A DNA stretch of 64,000 nucleotides, from NCBI GenBank assembly GCA_020746875.1, contig JAGTJL010000004.1, positions 1,550,001-1,614,000 on the forward strand, given 5' to 3'. The notes below the pieces were generated by a model. That model was not told the DNA's origin and did no database searches. It saw only the letters and a list, made by a program, of their open reading frames with translations. Origin of the DNA: Rhexocercosporidium sp. MPI-PUGE-AT-0058. Lineage: Eukaryota; Ascomycota; Leotiomycetes; Helotiales. Below are positions 11,300-23,328 of this stretch, one piece after another. The translations under genes were made by a program, and so were the position numbers. Numbering within the stretch: the first letter of the stretch is position 1; every line of letters begins with the position of its first letter.

Positions 11300-11688
11300 A
11301 GAGATGGAAACTGTACAACACCCTTGTCTACCCGTAATATAAGATATCATAAAACACCCCATTCCTTGCCTGACGCTTTTGTCTGGGGCGTGAAATGATC
11401 TGGAAGCCAAACACATCCCCTCTGCTACCTGATGTGAAGACAAGCCAAAACATCCCGTCTTATCTGGCTATCGGCGAACCCCGCTGACGATTGGTAATGG
11501 AAATTCTCAAAACTTCATTCATATCCAGGAACGGGATTGAACCTATCTCGTTCTAGGAAGGTGCCTCTGTAAGAACTAAGAAATTCCCGCGTTGAAGAGC
11601 AGGCGCGTTGCATTCAATTGTACTGTCCCCTGACTCTTCTCGAACAGCAAGAAGTTTCAAACCATACCCCGCGAAAACCACAACAAAC

Positions 11689-13789
11689 ATGTCTCGAGGA
11701 CGGGAAATGACATGGCCTTCCCGCATGGCGGAAGAAGAATGGGCAGAGATCTCACAGGATATTCCTGCGAAGGATGAACCATTCATCAAGCAGTATCTTT
11801 CTGGTCAAGAGGCGTTGATTGCTCAAGAGAAGAAGCAGAGAAGTGGTAAGACCAGACCCCTCCCACAGCACGAGTGCTCTACTGACAGCAATAGACCATG
11901 GCTTCCGCGAATCCCTATCCCCTATTGCACAGGAAGCCTGCTCAATAGTTGAGAAAATCAAAGAGGAGGAGAAGCGGACAATATGGACGTCAGAATTCGA
12001 GGACCACCTGGCCCAGAAGACAGGCGCAAATGTATACCCTGGAATGATGTTCTCGCTCGCAAAGGAAAGAATGGAGAAGACCAAGTTATGGCAGATCATT
12101 CGCAAGATGCCCAAGGGAGCTCTGCTGCATGCTCATATGGATGCTATGGTGGATTTCGACTACCTGTATGATGTGCTTCTAAAGACACCAGGAATGCATA
12201 TTCAAGCTCCGGGCCCTTTGGCCACTGCAACAGCCTTAGAGAGCAGCGCCTTTAAGTTCCGATTCTTCAAGGTGGAAAAGGGTATTTATCCCAACTCTTT
12301 TGAGGCTGGCCAAGTGCTAACTGTCTTCCAGGAATTGACGCCTCGATTTGGAGCCCTGAATACGTGCCAGATACCCCCGTACTCCTCACAAAAGCAGCGG
12401 ATGCTTTCCCAGATGGCGGCAGAAGTGGCTTTCTATCCTGGTTAAAGGACCGTACAACCATTACCCACAACGAATCCATCGAGCATCATCACGGTGTAGA
12501 TGCGGTGTGGCGGAAATTCCAGTCCTGCTTTATAATCCTCAACTCGGTCATATTCTACGAACCCATTTTTAAACTCTTTATGAGAAGAATGATGCAACAA
12601 TTGGTCGCTGATGGAGTCAAATGGGTTGATCTTAGACAGGCATTCGCCTTCTTTTACTACCGCGAAGGCTCGGAGGAGCCAGAACCAACTTATGACCGAA
12701 TGTTCAAGATTTTCGGGGAGGAGATTGAGAAATTCAAGGCTTCGGAGGAAGGGAAAGAGTTTTGGGGAACTCGAATGATCTGGACTGGTATGTTCCTTTC
12801 TAATGAGCTCACTGTTATACCACATGAAATATTCCTAGAGGTTACCTGGTTGACTATCAATTGACATCGTATCCTAGGTCTCCGCGCACTTGATACCAGA
12901 AAGATCGTGGAGGATATGGACGCTTGTATTGCAATCAAGCTCGCATACCCCCACCTTGTCTCCGGCTATGATCTGGTTGGTCAGGAAGACCCAGGTCGGC
13001 CGCTGAAAGACCTGCTTCCAGAACTCTTCTGGTTCAAAAAGCAATGCGTCCAAGAGGGGATCGAACTTCCCTTCTTCTTCCATGCTGGAGAGACGCTTGG
13101 CGATGGAAGTGATACTGACCAGAACTTGTTTGATGCTGTTCTCCTCGGAACTAGAAGAATTGGTCACGGATTCTCTCTTTACAAGCACCCTCTTCTCATC
13201 GATAGTACGTACAAATTTTCTGCCTCTCCCTTTCAATTTGAAGCTTCAAAGGCGTGTCCTTGGAGGCTAAGAGCTTGGGAGACAGTTTCGTTGGTGATTT
13301 ATAGAAGCGGGTGCTAACTTTCATACAGTGGTCAAGGAGAAGAAGATCCTCGTTGAGTCATGCCCTATTTCCAACGAGATCCTGCGTCTATGCGCTTCAG
13401 TTATGTCTCACCCACTCCCTGCCCTACTTGCTCGTGGTGTTGCTTGTTCCCTTTCCAACGACGACCCAGCTATTTTGGGGCAAGGCACCAACGGAATGAC
13501 CCATGATTTCTGGCAAGCTCTGCAGGGCTGGGAAAATCTAGGACTCGCTGGTCTAGGCTCTTTGGCTGAGAACAGTGTCCGCTGGGCAGCTTTTGAGGAC
13601 CAATCTCAAGCTGAATGGGTCACGGGTATCAAGGAAGCCTCGCTCGGAAGTGGCGTAAGAGCCGAGAGAATGAAGCAGTGGTCCATTGAGTGGGAGCAAT
13701 TCTGCCTCTGGATCGTGACTGAGTTCGGAGATGATGTTGAGAGCTTCCAAAAGTTGCGTCAGGAAACGAGTTTGGATGCTCAAGATTAA
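11689..13789 (+). CDS. adenosine deaminase-related protein, ADGF/CECR1 type (595 aa)
   Basis: Five exons: 11689-11845, 11895-12281, 12332-12787, 12878-13204, 13329-13789, totalling 596 codons. Metal and catalytic motifs of the adenosine/AMP deaminase fold are in order: MPKGALLHAHMDAM (H131, H133), FFFHAGETLGDG (H402, E405), RRIGHGFSLYKHP (H430), and SNDDPAILG near the C terminus. The N-terminal extension and the VDAVWRKFQS and FYEPIFKLFMRR blocks are typical of the ADGF branch rather than classical ADA. Expected reaction: adenosine (or deoxyadenosine) to inosine with release of ammonia. Unlike animal ADGFs no signal peptide is visible, so it is probably intracellular. The start at MSRGREM was chosen over an in-frame ATG at 11608 because the extra 27 residues look non-conserved; either is possible. 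Confidence 0.9.
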
Positions 13790-14404
13790 ATCTTGCTTCA
13801 TTGCCTGGGGTTTGCAATTGGGTTTGGCGTTCGCATGGTTCGGAAAAGAGGAGGAATACTCTGACCCTCATCGGCTCAGGGGCGTTAGGGAGATAGACGG
13901 CTTGGGGTTGTGTCAGCCTCTGAAGGTCTAATCTCAACATTAGAGGAAGTTCAACACTGAAGATAGCATAATAAATGGAAACCACTAGATTGGAGGAGCG
14001 AGCATATTCGAAGCATGTTCCCTTAACCCTGCCACGATTAGTGAACTTATCGCAACCAATCATATTCCTGGAGATGAGCGCACGAGCACGACCCAACCGC
14101 ATCGAGACATGAGATTTGTTCGGAATCGTATTTACTCGAGGTTAGGTCTCTCGAAATGAAGAACCTTGTATTACATCTATAATTCGCAAAAGAAGAATCA
14201 TCGCTATGCAACGCCAACCATGCTTGTCCTCAATGACCTTTTTACCCTTCCGAAATATTTGTCCCGCTCAACATCATCCCCCCAAGAAAGCACGCTTCCC
14301 CACATGAAAATTCCGTGAAAGTACAAGTCTAAACCCTCCAAGTTCGAAGGCTAGATCCAATCGGTGAATTGACCTCTTGATGCCCCAAGTATGCATGCCA
14401 TTTC
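13790..14404. other. convergent 3' intergenic region
   Basis: Holds the 3' ends of the deaminase gene (+) and the nucleoporin gene (-). I see no gene or repeat here. Confidence 0.5.
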
Positions 14405-17400
14405 TCAAGATGACTTATTCTTCTCCAGAACACTCGCCAATTCCTTCGCTGCCTCGTCAGTCTTGACTTGCAAGAGCCAGGTCTCCAAGCCCTTCCCATC
14501 CCCCGCGTTAGCAAGAAGCTTCACTGTCTTTGCCGTTGCTTCGTATGAGACTTCGCTAAGAAGTGCTTTGTTCAAGACGATTGTGCCCAGTGGATCAGCA
14601 CGGAGCAGGAGTCTAACTGCCTTGGTTTCCTTGTGCTGGAGAACTCTGAGAGGTCCCAAACCCTTTGTGACCCACTGGTTACCGTCCTCCTCAGGTAGCG
14701 TGCTAAACATGCGTGCCTTTGCGCGAACTTCGTGGAGCACTTCCTCATCCTCTTCGCCAGGTCCACCAGCTGTCAGATTGATCTGCTCGTGAACTTCAGC
14801 ATCTGGGTCTCCGTCCACTCCACTGTCTGCGTCTGTTGTAATTCCTGGAGAAGTTGCTCTTGAGGTATTTCCTGAACCAGCAGCAGATGGGAATAACGAG
14901 GATGAGACGCTGGGTGCTCCGAATCCAAAGCCTACATTTGTGGATGATGGTCCTTTTGCGTTGCTAGAGTTTCCAAAGAGATTAGAGAAAGGAGTCGGGT
15001 TGGATGCGGGTTTTGAGTCCTTGCTGCCAAAAAGGTTGGATGCTGGAGCCGACGTAGGTCCACCGAAGAGATTCGAGGAGTTGCCTGTCTTCGTGGGCGT
15101 AGGCGCCGTGATGCTAACAGTCGGTGCTGAGCTACTGCTTTCGGTATCTGCGGCACTGCCAAAACGGATAGGGCTATCGGGTTTCCAGGTCTTGTCGGCA
15201 GGCAGACCAGGGGCCTTGTTGAAGGGGTTACCGAACGGGTTACCGGCATCCTTGAAGATGTTGGCTGTGTTTGGCTGGGTGTTCTCCTTCTCCTCGGTGG
15301 AGATGTGTCGGACCGGATTACCATTACTGTCTTTGGTGATTCTGTCAAAGAGACTGCCTCCAGGAGTGGTACTTCTACTTTGTTCCTTCTCTGTGGATGT
15401 CTCTTTGCTTCCAATCCTACCAAACAGACCACCGCCAGGAGTGGTAGTCCCACTTTGTTCTTTCTCTGTGGTCTCCTTGCTTCCAATTCTACCAAACAGA
15501 CCGCCACTTGGAGTACTGGAAGCCGGAGCACCAAAGAGGTTTGACGTCTTTGGAGTGCCGTAATTGCTGAAGAAATTGCTCTTCTTAGCAGAAGCGATTC
15601 CATCTCCGGTCTCTGACGCAGGAGTGCCAGGTCCACTTGCGTTATCATTGCCTGGCTGATAGTTTGGATCCCTGTTCTCCTCATCACCATCAGTATCTTC
15701 CTCGGCACTTTCATCATCGGCATCATTGCCTTTGCCACTATCTGCATCGGAGAGATGCCCGAAGATGTTGCCACCGAATGACACCGGTTTGGCTGGCGGA
15801 GGTCCATCAAGAACAGAGCCGGTACTGCTTCCAAAAGGACCTGGTGTCGAGGTCCTGGAGACGTTCAAGGAGCTGAAGACGCTGTTCCCGGAACCTTGAG
15901 CTGTGCTCTGACTGAATAATGGTTTGGGCGCAGCTTCAATCGTAGTAGCAACTTTGCTCAATGATTTAGATGAAGATCCACCATCGGTCTTGAAAACAAA
16001 CGCATTGCGAGTGTTCTTGGCAAGGTCCTCTAATTCTTTCAATTCAGCCTTGCGTTTTTCGCGGTATTTTTCCTTAAACTCTTCTAAATCATCTTCTGAA
16101 TCATATTCCTCGTCGATAGCCTTCTGTAGAAGCTTTTCTTCGTTGTCCTTCTTGTCATCGGAAGCCTTCTTTCCAAACTGAGCCAGGAAATCCACAGGCC
16201 CGCTAGTGAAAACTGGAGGCTTGAAAGTACTTCCACTTGTACTTGATGTGCTATTGTTGGTAGGTGCAGCTGCGGGCTTTGATGCAGGGACAGCTGTAAT
16301 TTTTGGAGTGAAGGAATTCGACGCGGCCGGAGTGATCGTCGGCTTGGACAAGTTTGAGGTGGAAGATGCTTTTGGAGTGAAGGTGTTCGAGGGAGGGGCA
16401 GATCGTGTTGGAGAGAAAGCTGGCTTGGCAGCTGAGGCGGGCACTGGCAAAGTTCCAAATGGATTGATCTTTGGGGTGTCATCTTTAGGGAGAGAAGCTG
16501 CCTTCTTTACCGGGCTGACAGGCTTAGGCTGACTGCCTGACTTGGATGGTGAAGGGCTGTCGAGAATGTTTTTGAAGATGTTCGACGTGTTAGAGCCCAC
16601 AGTAGCCCCATTCAACCGCGGTGTCTTGATCTGTCTCAGTGGGCTGGCTTCTTCGGTGTCTTTCGTGATCTGCGATTCGGCCTTTCTTTTGTTCTTCATT
16701 GGCGATGGGTTGGCAAGGTTGGACGATGAGGTTCCGTTGTGACTGAGACCTGAGGGCTTGAATGGACTCATCTCTGGTGAATTGTTGACCTCTGAGCCGC
16801 TAATCGCATGGGATTGAGTCTTTGGTTCAGGGGCAACTGGAGCAGATAGGGCTTGTGCTTGGTTTGATTGGTCCTTGGTACGCTTACTGGGATTTTCTTT
16901 TTCCTGGGCTTCGTCTTCAACCAATTTTCGTTTGTTCGGCGTTGGAGTCGAAGTCGGTGAACCAGGGTTCCCAAGATAGTTGCCATTTGTGCCGCTCTGG
17001 TTGAACTTCTCCTGAAAGGCGTTATTTTCGTCTACCAATTTGGCTCGCATCTTGATATAGCGATGCAACATTGTCGTAGGATTCATATCGGCAGAAGTTT
17101 TATCAAACATGTCCGACATGGCTCGGTTCATGGCCTCGATCCGATATTTTGTTGCCCAGTTCGCCTTGGCTTGTGGGTTGTTCTTAACGTTCTTGGGCAT
17201 GGCCTCGGCAATGTCCTCGTCGGTGATGTGGAAAGGATCGGGTCCTTGAATTAAAGCAGGGTGACCAGCCAGAATTGGGGACAGGCTCACAAGATCATCT
17301 TCCGATGGTTTCCATTGGATTGCCTTTTGTGGGCTCTTGCCCGGCTCAGGTAGACTTGGAAACTTTCCGCTGGAGGGTAGCTGACTGGCTGCCATTGGTG

Positions 17401-19207
17401 CGTCGATAGACTTTATGGGGGAGAAGACGTTGGAAGTGTGGTGGAGAGAAGATGAAGATGAAGTAGAAGTAGACGGGAGAATTGCTCTGGCTCCATTGGC
17501 CGCAGTATTGTTGCTATTATTCTTTGAGATGTTAGCTAAGAAACTCTTGACATTGACTTTGGTTGCTATTGTAGATTGAGGCGGGGCAGTTCATGACAAG
17601 GGTTGCTCGCCATTTAAGCGAGATAATGGGGAAACTGAAAGAGAGCTTACTGAGGCCGAAGATTGACCAAACAGGGTGGACGTGGGAGTTTTCTTGAAAG
17701 GCGAACTGGCCGCTGCTATTGATGTGGCGCTGCGGTTACCATTGAGACCATCCGCAATCGCACCGTTGGTCTTGTGTTGCTTCACAGACTCATCGACCGG
17801 CTTGTTGAGGGTGCCAAAAAGATCATTCGTTCCTGTCTGTTCCAAATTGGCCTTGCCAAACAAGTTATTCGATGGGGCAGATTCTTTGGCTTGGCTGCTG
17901 AACATGTTGTCTGTGACTGCGGGCTTATTGAAGCCACCAAATATGTTGGTAGGAGCTTGAGATTTCTGCTCTCCAAATAGACCGGGTGTTGGAGAAGGCT
18001 CAATAGAGGTGGAAGAGGTACCGGTTGGTCCACCAAACATGTTATTAATAGTTGGTGCCGGACTTTGCTCTCGACTTCCAAATAGATTGGGCGTTGAAGC
18101 CGGCTCAATAGAGGTGGAAGAGGTACCGGTTGGCCCACCAAACATGTTATTACTTGTTGGTGCTGGGCTTTGCGCTCGACTTCCAAACAGGTTGTTCGTG
18201 GAGGGCGCTGCGGTTAGACTGCCGAACAAATTATTAGTCGCAGGTTGAGGAGCAGTCGAGCTAAAGATGTTCGCGGCCTGTGCTGGCTGGGTAGTAGAGG
18301 TTCCAAATAGGTTGCTGGTGGGAAGGGTAGTCGCGGGTGAGGAACCGAAATTCACGGCAGAACTTGAAGAGGGAGTTGGGTGTTGGCCAAACAGGAACGG
18401 GGTGGCTGCAGGTTTCTCCTGCGTCGAGGTGGATCCGAATGTAAAAGGTGATTTCGGTACCTGAGGCTGGGCGGTATTCTGCGATGCTGCAGAGCCGAAA
18501 TTGAAGCCTGGTGTTGAAGCCTGAATAAGGGGGGCCGCCGGCTGCTGTTGCGATGCTGAAGAATTGAAGTTGAACGGCGAATTAAAGGATTGAGACTGTG
18601 TGGTTTGCTGGCCAAACTGGAATGGACTGTTGACTGGTTTATTCTCGACGGCTCCAGATCCGAAGCTGACGCTTGGACTGGCAGAGACTGGTTGCGAATT
18701 ACCACCAAAAGGAAATGGGTTGCTAACAGGCGCACTGCTAGAATTGGTATTTGAGAAAGATGTTCCTGATGACCCCCCAAATGGGAATATGTTCCCGCCA
18801 CCTTGTTGTGCTGTTGATGCTCCAAATGGGTTGGCTGCGCTCTGCCCGAATGGACTAGGCTGTTGGACTTGCGGCATTGTAGGCGGTCCTCCAAATTGTC
18901 TCTTCATGGCCCTATCATCTCCAGCAAAGCGTCCTTCATTGTCTGATACGTCCGGCGAAGGATTTGTGTTGCTACCAAATGATGGCGCGGCAAAGTTCAT
19001 TCCTGCAGGAGCAGAGAATTCAAAAGAGCCTGTACCTTGTATGCTCCCTCCAAATAGGCCACCTCCATTCTGCGATGGCTGAGCGAATTGTGGTACAGAT
19101 GAATCAGGCCGTGGTCCTGTCACGGTACGACCTGTCCGCCCCTTTGGCTTTGCCTTGATGCTCCTAGCTGCCATTTGCGCAGCATTCGCGCGCTGAGGTG
19201 TATCCAT
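14405..19207 (-). CDS. nup2: Nup2/Nup50-type FG nucleoporin with C-terminal Ran-binding domain
   Basis: Two long open blocks in the same frame. The first (19207-17591) starts MDTPQRANAAQMAARSIKAK, has a basic N terminus and many FG repeats (NLFGS, NMFGGPTG, FNFGS, SPFTFGS). The second continues past 17590 with VKSFLANISKNNSNNTAANG, a conserved segment (DPFHITDEDIAEAMPKN, WATKYRIEAMNRAMSDMF), further FG repeats (NLFGAPAS, GGLFGRIGSKE, NLFGGPTS) and a RanBP1-like domain at the C terminus (EVRAKARMFSTLPEEDGNQW, VTKGLGPLRVLQHKETKAV). A single TGA at 17591-17593 separates them. An intron from a GTAAGC donor at 17650 to an acceptor at 17546 removes it in phase and gives about 1,565 aa, but the exact acceptor is uncertain. 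Role, by family: mobile nuclear-basket nucleoporin binding Ran-GTP and importin. Two separate genes is the less likely alternative. Confidence 0.8.
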
Positions 19208-20353
19208 CTTTGCGTGTTTGATTCAAGAACCACTCCGCCTATTTGAGATGCTCGTATGCGCGTCGAGGTCGAGGCGGTGGTCGTGGTCGTGGTCGAAGGA
19301 GGGAGGTGGAAGGGCAAAATACTCGACGTGGACCCTTCCCGCGCGAGTATCGAGATCGAGATCCAGATCCAAGAGCGCAGATCCTCGAATTTCCTACTCA
19401 GATGCCGAATATGGAAGGCGCATCGAAAATATTGCAATGTTGTTGCGATGGTATCGACGAAGTGAAAGCGGACGCGATCTGATGGACCAGAAAAGATGAA
19501 AGGAACCTGGTCAGGCCCTCATTGCCTTGCGGATGAAATGGAAGTGCACGGACCCACAAGCTGTTTATGGGATGCCTGTATTTCTAGGCATCCATCAGAT
19601 TTACTTGACTACCTTACCTGAAGGAACCTGGACAGATGAGATGGGATACAGTGAATTACAATTCGATGACTCTATTTTTCATACTCTGCATCCGCGGCTT
19701 CAGTTTTGTATTTCCGACTTCATTTTTATTCATTGAAAGCTCGAGGCGTTTTCCTGAACCTCTCAATGTTCTGTCCCGAATACTTCCCATTATTTCCAAA
19801 GTGCAGCCTTCGGCAAAGACGACTAGGCAGGCAGGTATCAATATCCAAATGCCAAATGAGAAGACATCAGATGAAATGAGAATATCTATAGCCTCGAAGG
19901 CATCAACATATCAGACTGCTCACTCCCAAGCATATGCAGTGTATTCGATAACGAGGTTAAAGAACCAGAATCCGACGAACCGATACAGGCCAAAGCCAGT
20001 TGCTTTCCAAGAATGGTTCCTTGATTTTGGTAACTATTATAGTGTCATTATCGTGGGCGTCAAAACGCCACAGGGGTTGAAGGAGTTGATCAGGATTGAT
20101 ATAGCGGATACCAAATTCGTTTGCACGTCAATGCCCAGTCGATCCGTATTCTACGGAGTCTTTACCAGCGTCTTTCACTGTGACTCCAGATCCAAGGGCT
20201 CGACGCCAAAGACGTGCAATTGATTTGTGACTTCGAAGATTACAATATCGAATTCGCGGATTACTTCAGTCTTCAGCTGTGCTGATTTTGAAGGTCTGAA
20301 GACTCTACAGGAGCTAGATTTACATTCTTGGCCTTGGTTGGTCCAATTCCACT
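19208..20353. other. nucleoporin promoter plus a possible membrane-protein remnant
   Basis: The part next to 19207 is the nucleoporin promoter. Between about 20150 and 19656 on the minus strand two hydrophobic blocks can be read, GLYRFVGFWFFNLVIEYTAY and FSFGIWILIPACLVVFAEG, joined by a plausible GTGAGC to CTATAG intron and ending with TAA at about 19656. This resembles the C-terminal membrane segments of some integral protein. I find no start codon, and upstream frames are broken, so it is probably a relic. Family not recognised. Confidence 0.35.
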
Positions 20354-22139
20354 CTACAGCATACTTCGAGGCATATTCCGAACTGCCTGACGGACGCCTA
20401 GGTCCCCAAGAATTTCTGTTTTTCATGTCAGTCATATCATATTAGAGTAGGTATTGATGCTTACCTTCTGCGCCTCCCAAGATAGCATCGAATTTATACG
20501 TCCTTGACCCAGTCAGTATTCACGTATGCCAATGTATCCATTTTTGAAGTCATTTGAGGTTTTCGGAAAGCTCATCCGAGTTTTACGTACCTGTGGAACA
20601 TCTCAATTGTCTTTCCCATCCCCGACTGAGTCAAAGCTCGTCCACCGAAGATCTGAACTGCCTCGTCCGCGATCTCATGCGCAGACCGAGTTGCAAACAT
20701 CTTCAAAAGACCTATAGGACCGGCAAGGTGGGTAGACTGTTGCTTGTAGGGCATCAGCGTCATTTGGTATGTGATGTTCTCCAACCATGCCTGGTTGGCT
20801 TCCACGTGTGCTATCATTTTTGCGAGCCTAGCAAGTCAGCGCCAGAGCAGGATTAAAAGGATGAAAAGGCATACTTTTGACGGATAACAGGCTGATCCAT
20901 CAGTGTCTTTCCAAATACCAGCCTCTGATTGCTCCATTTCATACATTCCTCGACAACAAGTCTGGACATCCGAGTAACACCACACACCATCATCCAACGC
21001 TCGTGGTTGAAGTTTGACAAGATGACATGAATTCCCTTATTCTCGACACCGAGCAGGTTCTCCACGGGTACTTTGACATTGTCAAATGTAATGAAAGTTG
21101 TTCCGGCAGTTGGTGAGTAACTCGTTTTGATTGCGGATGTCTCAACGCCCTCACCGCGCTCAATGAGTACAACAGAGAGTCCTTTATCTGTCTTCACTCC
21201 AGTAACAAAGTAATCACTGAACACCCCGTTGGTAATCCACTTCTTCGTGCCATTAACGATATAATGCTTTCCATCTGGGGTCTTCACCGCCGTGGTTCGT
21301 AGCCCAGCAACATCGGAGCCAGCAAAAGCCTCCGTTATGGCGAGACATATCTTCTTCTTGCCAGAAAATACTTCCTGGGCAATCTTGTTCTTCCAAGCCT
21401 CATCATTGGCAAATTGTAAGACTGCCGAAAGACTGATGGTCATGCCTGCCATGTTTCCGTCTTGGAATCCTCTTGCATTTGCGCGGACCATTTCTTGTGT
21501 TACGATCAGATCGTGAAAATAGTCGAATTCCTCCCCCTTGACGGCGCCATCCATCAGCTCCACACCATGCAAGTGCTTGCCAGGTCCAAGACGCATATGT
21601 AGAACACCTTTCTTGGACATCTTATCAATAAGCTCTTGGGGGATGTGCTTGCCGGTCTTCTCGCACTCTTGGGCAACGGGGTATATCTCAGTGTCGGTAA
21701 AAATTCGCATGGCTTTCTGCAGCCTGCGGTGACTGTCCTTGAAGTATGGACTCTTGAACTGTGGCGTGAGCCATGTTGGCTCGGCATAGGGGACAGGGCT
21801 CAAATCTCCTGGATTGTGCTCAATGACCTTTGATTTCTCCCCATCAATGGTGCCGATGCAGAGACTTGAGTATTTCTGTAGGACCTCTTGTCGATGGAGA
21901 TTGTAGAAAGCTTCAGTCGCATCGGTTCCAGCCACTGATATATTGTAAGCCATTATATCCACACACCGAGAATCGTTAGTCAACTTGCCTTGCTTCAGCA
22001 CTGCTTCGCCTCCGGGATGTGCATCAACGAAATCTGTTACATCGTAGACTTTGCTGTCAATAACAAACCAAAGAGATTCGTCGGTGTTGTTCTTGGCCAC
22101 CTCATCGCGGGTCAGAGTCTTGTGAGGCATGATGTTCAT
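20354..22139 (-). CDS. cytochrome b5-acyl-CoA dehydrogenase fusion (515 aa)
   Basis: Exons on the minus strand: 22139-21989, 21934-20875, 20827-20591, 20502-20465, 20415-20354, totalling 516 codons. Residues 1-90 form a cytochrome b5 domain (VIDSKVYDVTDFVDAHPGG, with the HPGG heme ligand). The rest is an acyl-CoA dehydrogenase: CLAITEAFAGSDVAGLRTTA (flavin/substrate signature), GTKKWITNG, NFNHERWMM, and near the end IFGGRALTQSGMGKTIE then YKFDAILGGAEEILGDLG. Such fusions are known in fungi and are thought to oxidise acyl-CoAs with the b5 domain as electron carrier. Intron 1 (21935-21988) has a GCAAGT donor, so it is GC-AG. It is 54 nt long and open in frame, so an unspliced reading would insert 18 residues into the conserved PGGEAVLKQ-VAGTDATEAF junction. 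The C terminus is SML, a possible weak PTS1. An ATG at 22130 is an alternative start. Confidence 0.92.
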
Positions 22140-23328
22140 TTGCCGATGGAATCAGGATGTTGACTGGTGGCAGAGAATTCAAGTTCAAATTTTGAGTGCA
22201 GACTGTTGACTTGGGAGGATGAAGATTGAAGTTTGGAATCTACGAAGATGTTCGTCCTTTACCCCAAGCGTCCAAGATCCGGGGGAAGCTATAATCAGTA
22301 CCGAGGTCCGCGGACACAACCAATAGCCATGATTACATTACACAATTTGACCCCACCTTGTCTTCACTCTAGACTTTTGGCGGCGCGGTCAGAGTCGCAA
22401 GAACGTGGTGGTGAGTAGTGGAAATGTCGCATAATAAATTATTAGTGCCTTTCAAATTAACACAAATGATAGCAGCTAGTTGTGTTAGTGCTAGATCTGT
22501 TCTAGTGTTGACATGTATTACCAAGCGGTATCAATAAGACCGGCAGGGTGCCCTGAGGAATGTAACCACATCGACACGCATTGTAGTACTGCCCAGGCAG
22601 GGAACAATACCTTACCTGTGGAAAGGGCAGTCGAGCAGAGTCAACTTGAGTATTGAACCCCATAATGAACAGGGCAATGATGAGTGTCATGATCACAAGC
22701 ACGTCCACGAGTCAAGTTCCAGGTTCGGATACACTTGAGAGCTTCAACGCGGGATGCAGGCTGCTTGTAGCACGTTCAGTTGCCACACTATCTTCTTCCA
22801 TCTTCAATAAGATTGTATTTGCCATTGCAATCCAGGAATTGCCTCTGATCCAGATGAGAATACCAAGAGCAAACCACACACACCTCGCCTTGAGAAGTTG
22901 ACCTCAGCTACCACACAATCCCGAGGTCGGCCCGGCAGCACTAGCGCTACCGAAGATTAGCGAGCTTGTCTTGTCTTATCGATATCGGAGCGGGCGGTAC
23001 AGTACTGTGCAGTATCACATCACAAGGCATATAGTGACGTTGGCGGACTGTGAACTTGTGCCCGCCACAACAGCGCGTCGCTCAAGCAGATGGTCTCTGA
23101 CAGCTAGGGACAAGTGACTAATTCTATCTTTACTTTATCCCTCTGGAGACCTATGTGAAAACGAGGTTGCTCGCAGGATTTCGAGTCTAACGACGATGAA
23201 CGCCAGGCTGCCAGCCCTGTTCCATATCACGACGCGGTGATTACCAGGAGGGCATCTCGTCTGCCACTATCAGACGACCGAATTTTCCTACACCTTGCTC
23301 TAGCCATATTTAAGCTCCATCCATCACC
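22140..23328. other. divergent promoter region between b5-ACAD and Atg2
   Basis: About 1.2 kb shared by two divergent genes. On the minus strand, about 22890-22590, two hydrophobic stretches (FALGILIWIRGNSWIAMANT and VLVIMTLIIALFIMGFNT) lie in different frames, so at most they are remnants of a small membrane protein. No clear core promoter element could be assigned. Confidence 0.4.

Noticed and set aside
11520..11550. T-arm-like GGTTCAATCCC on the minus strand
   Set aside because: The flanks do not fold into a cloverleaf, and no acceptor partner is found within 60-80 nt.
14940..15563. long plus-strand frames across the nucleoporin
   Set aside because: Antisense shadows of the FG-repeat coding sequence, whose composition keeps other frames open.
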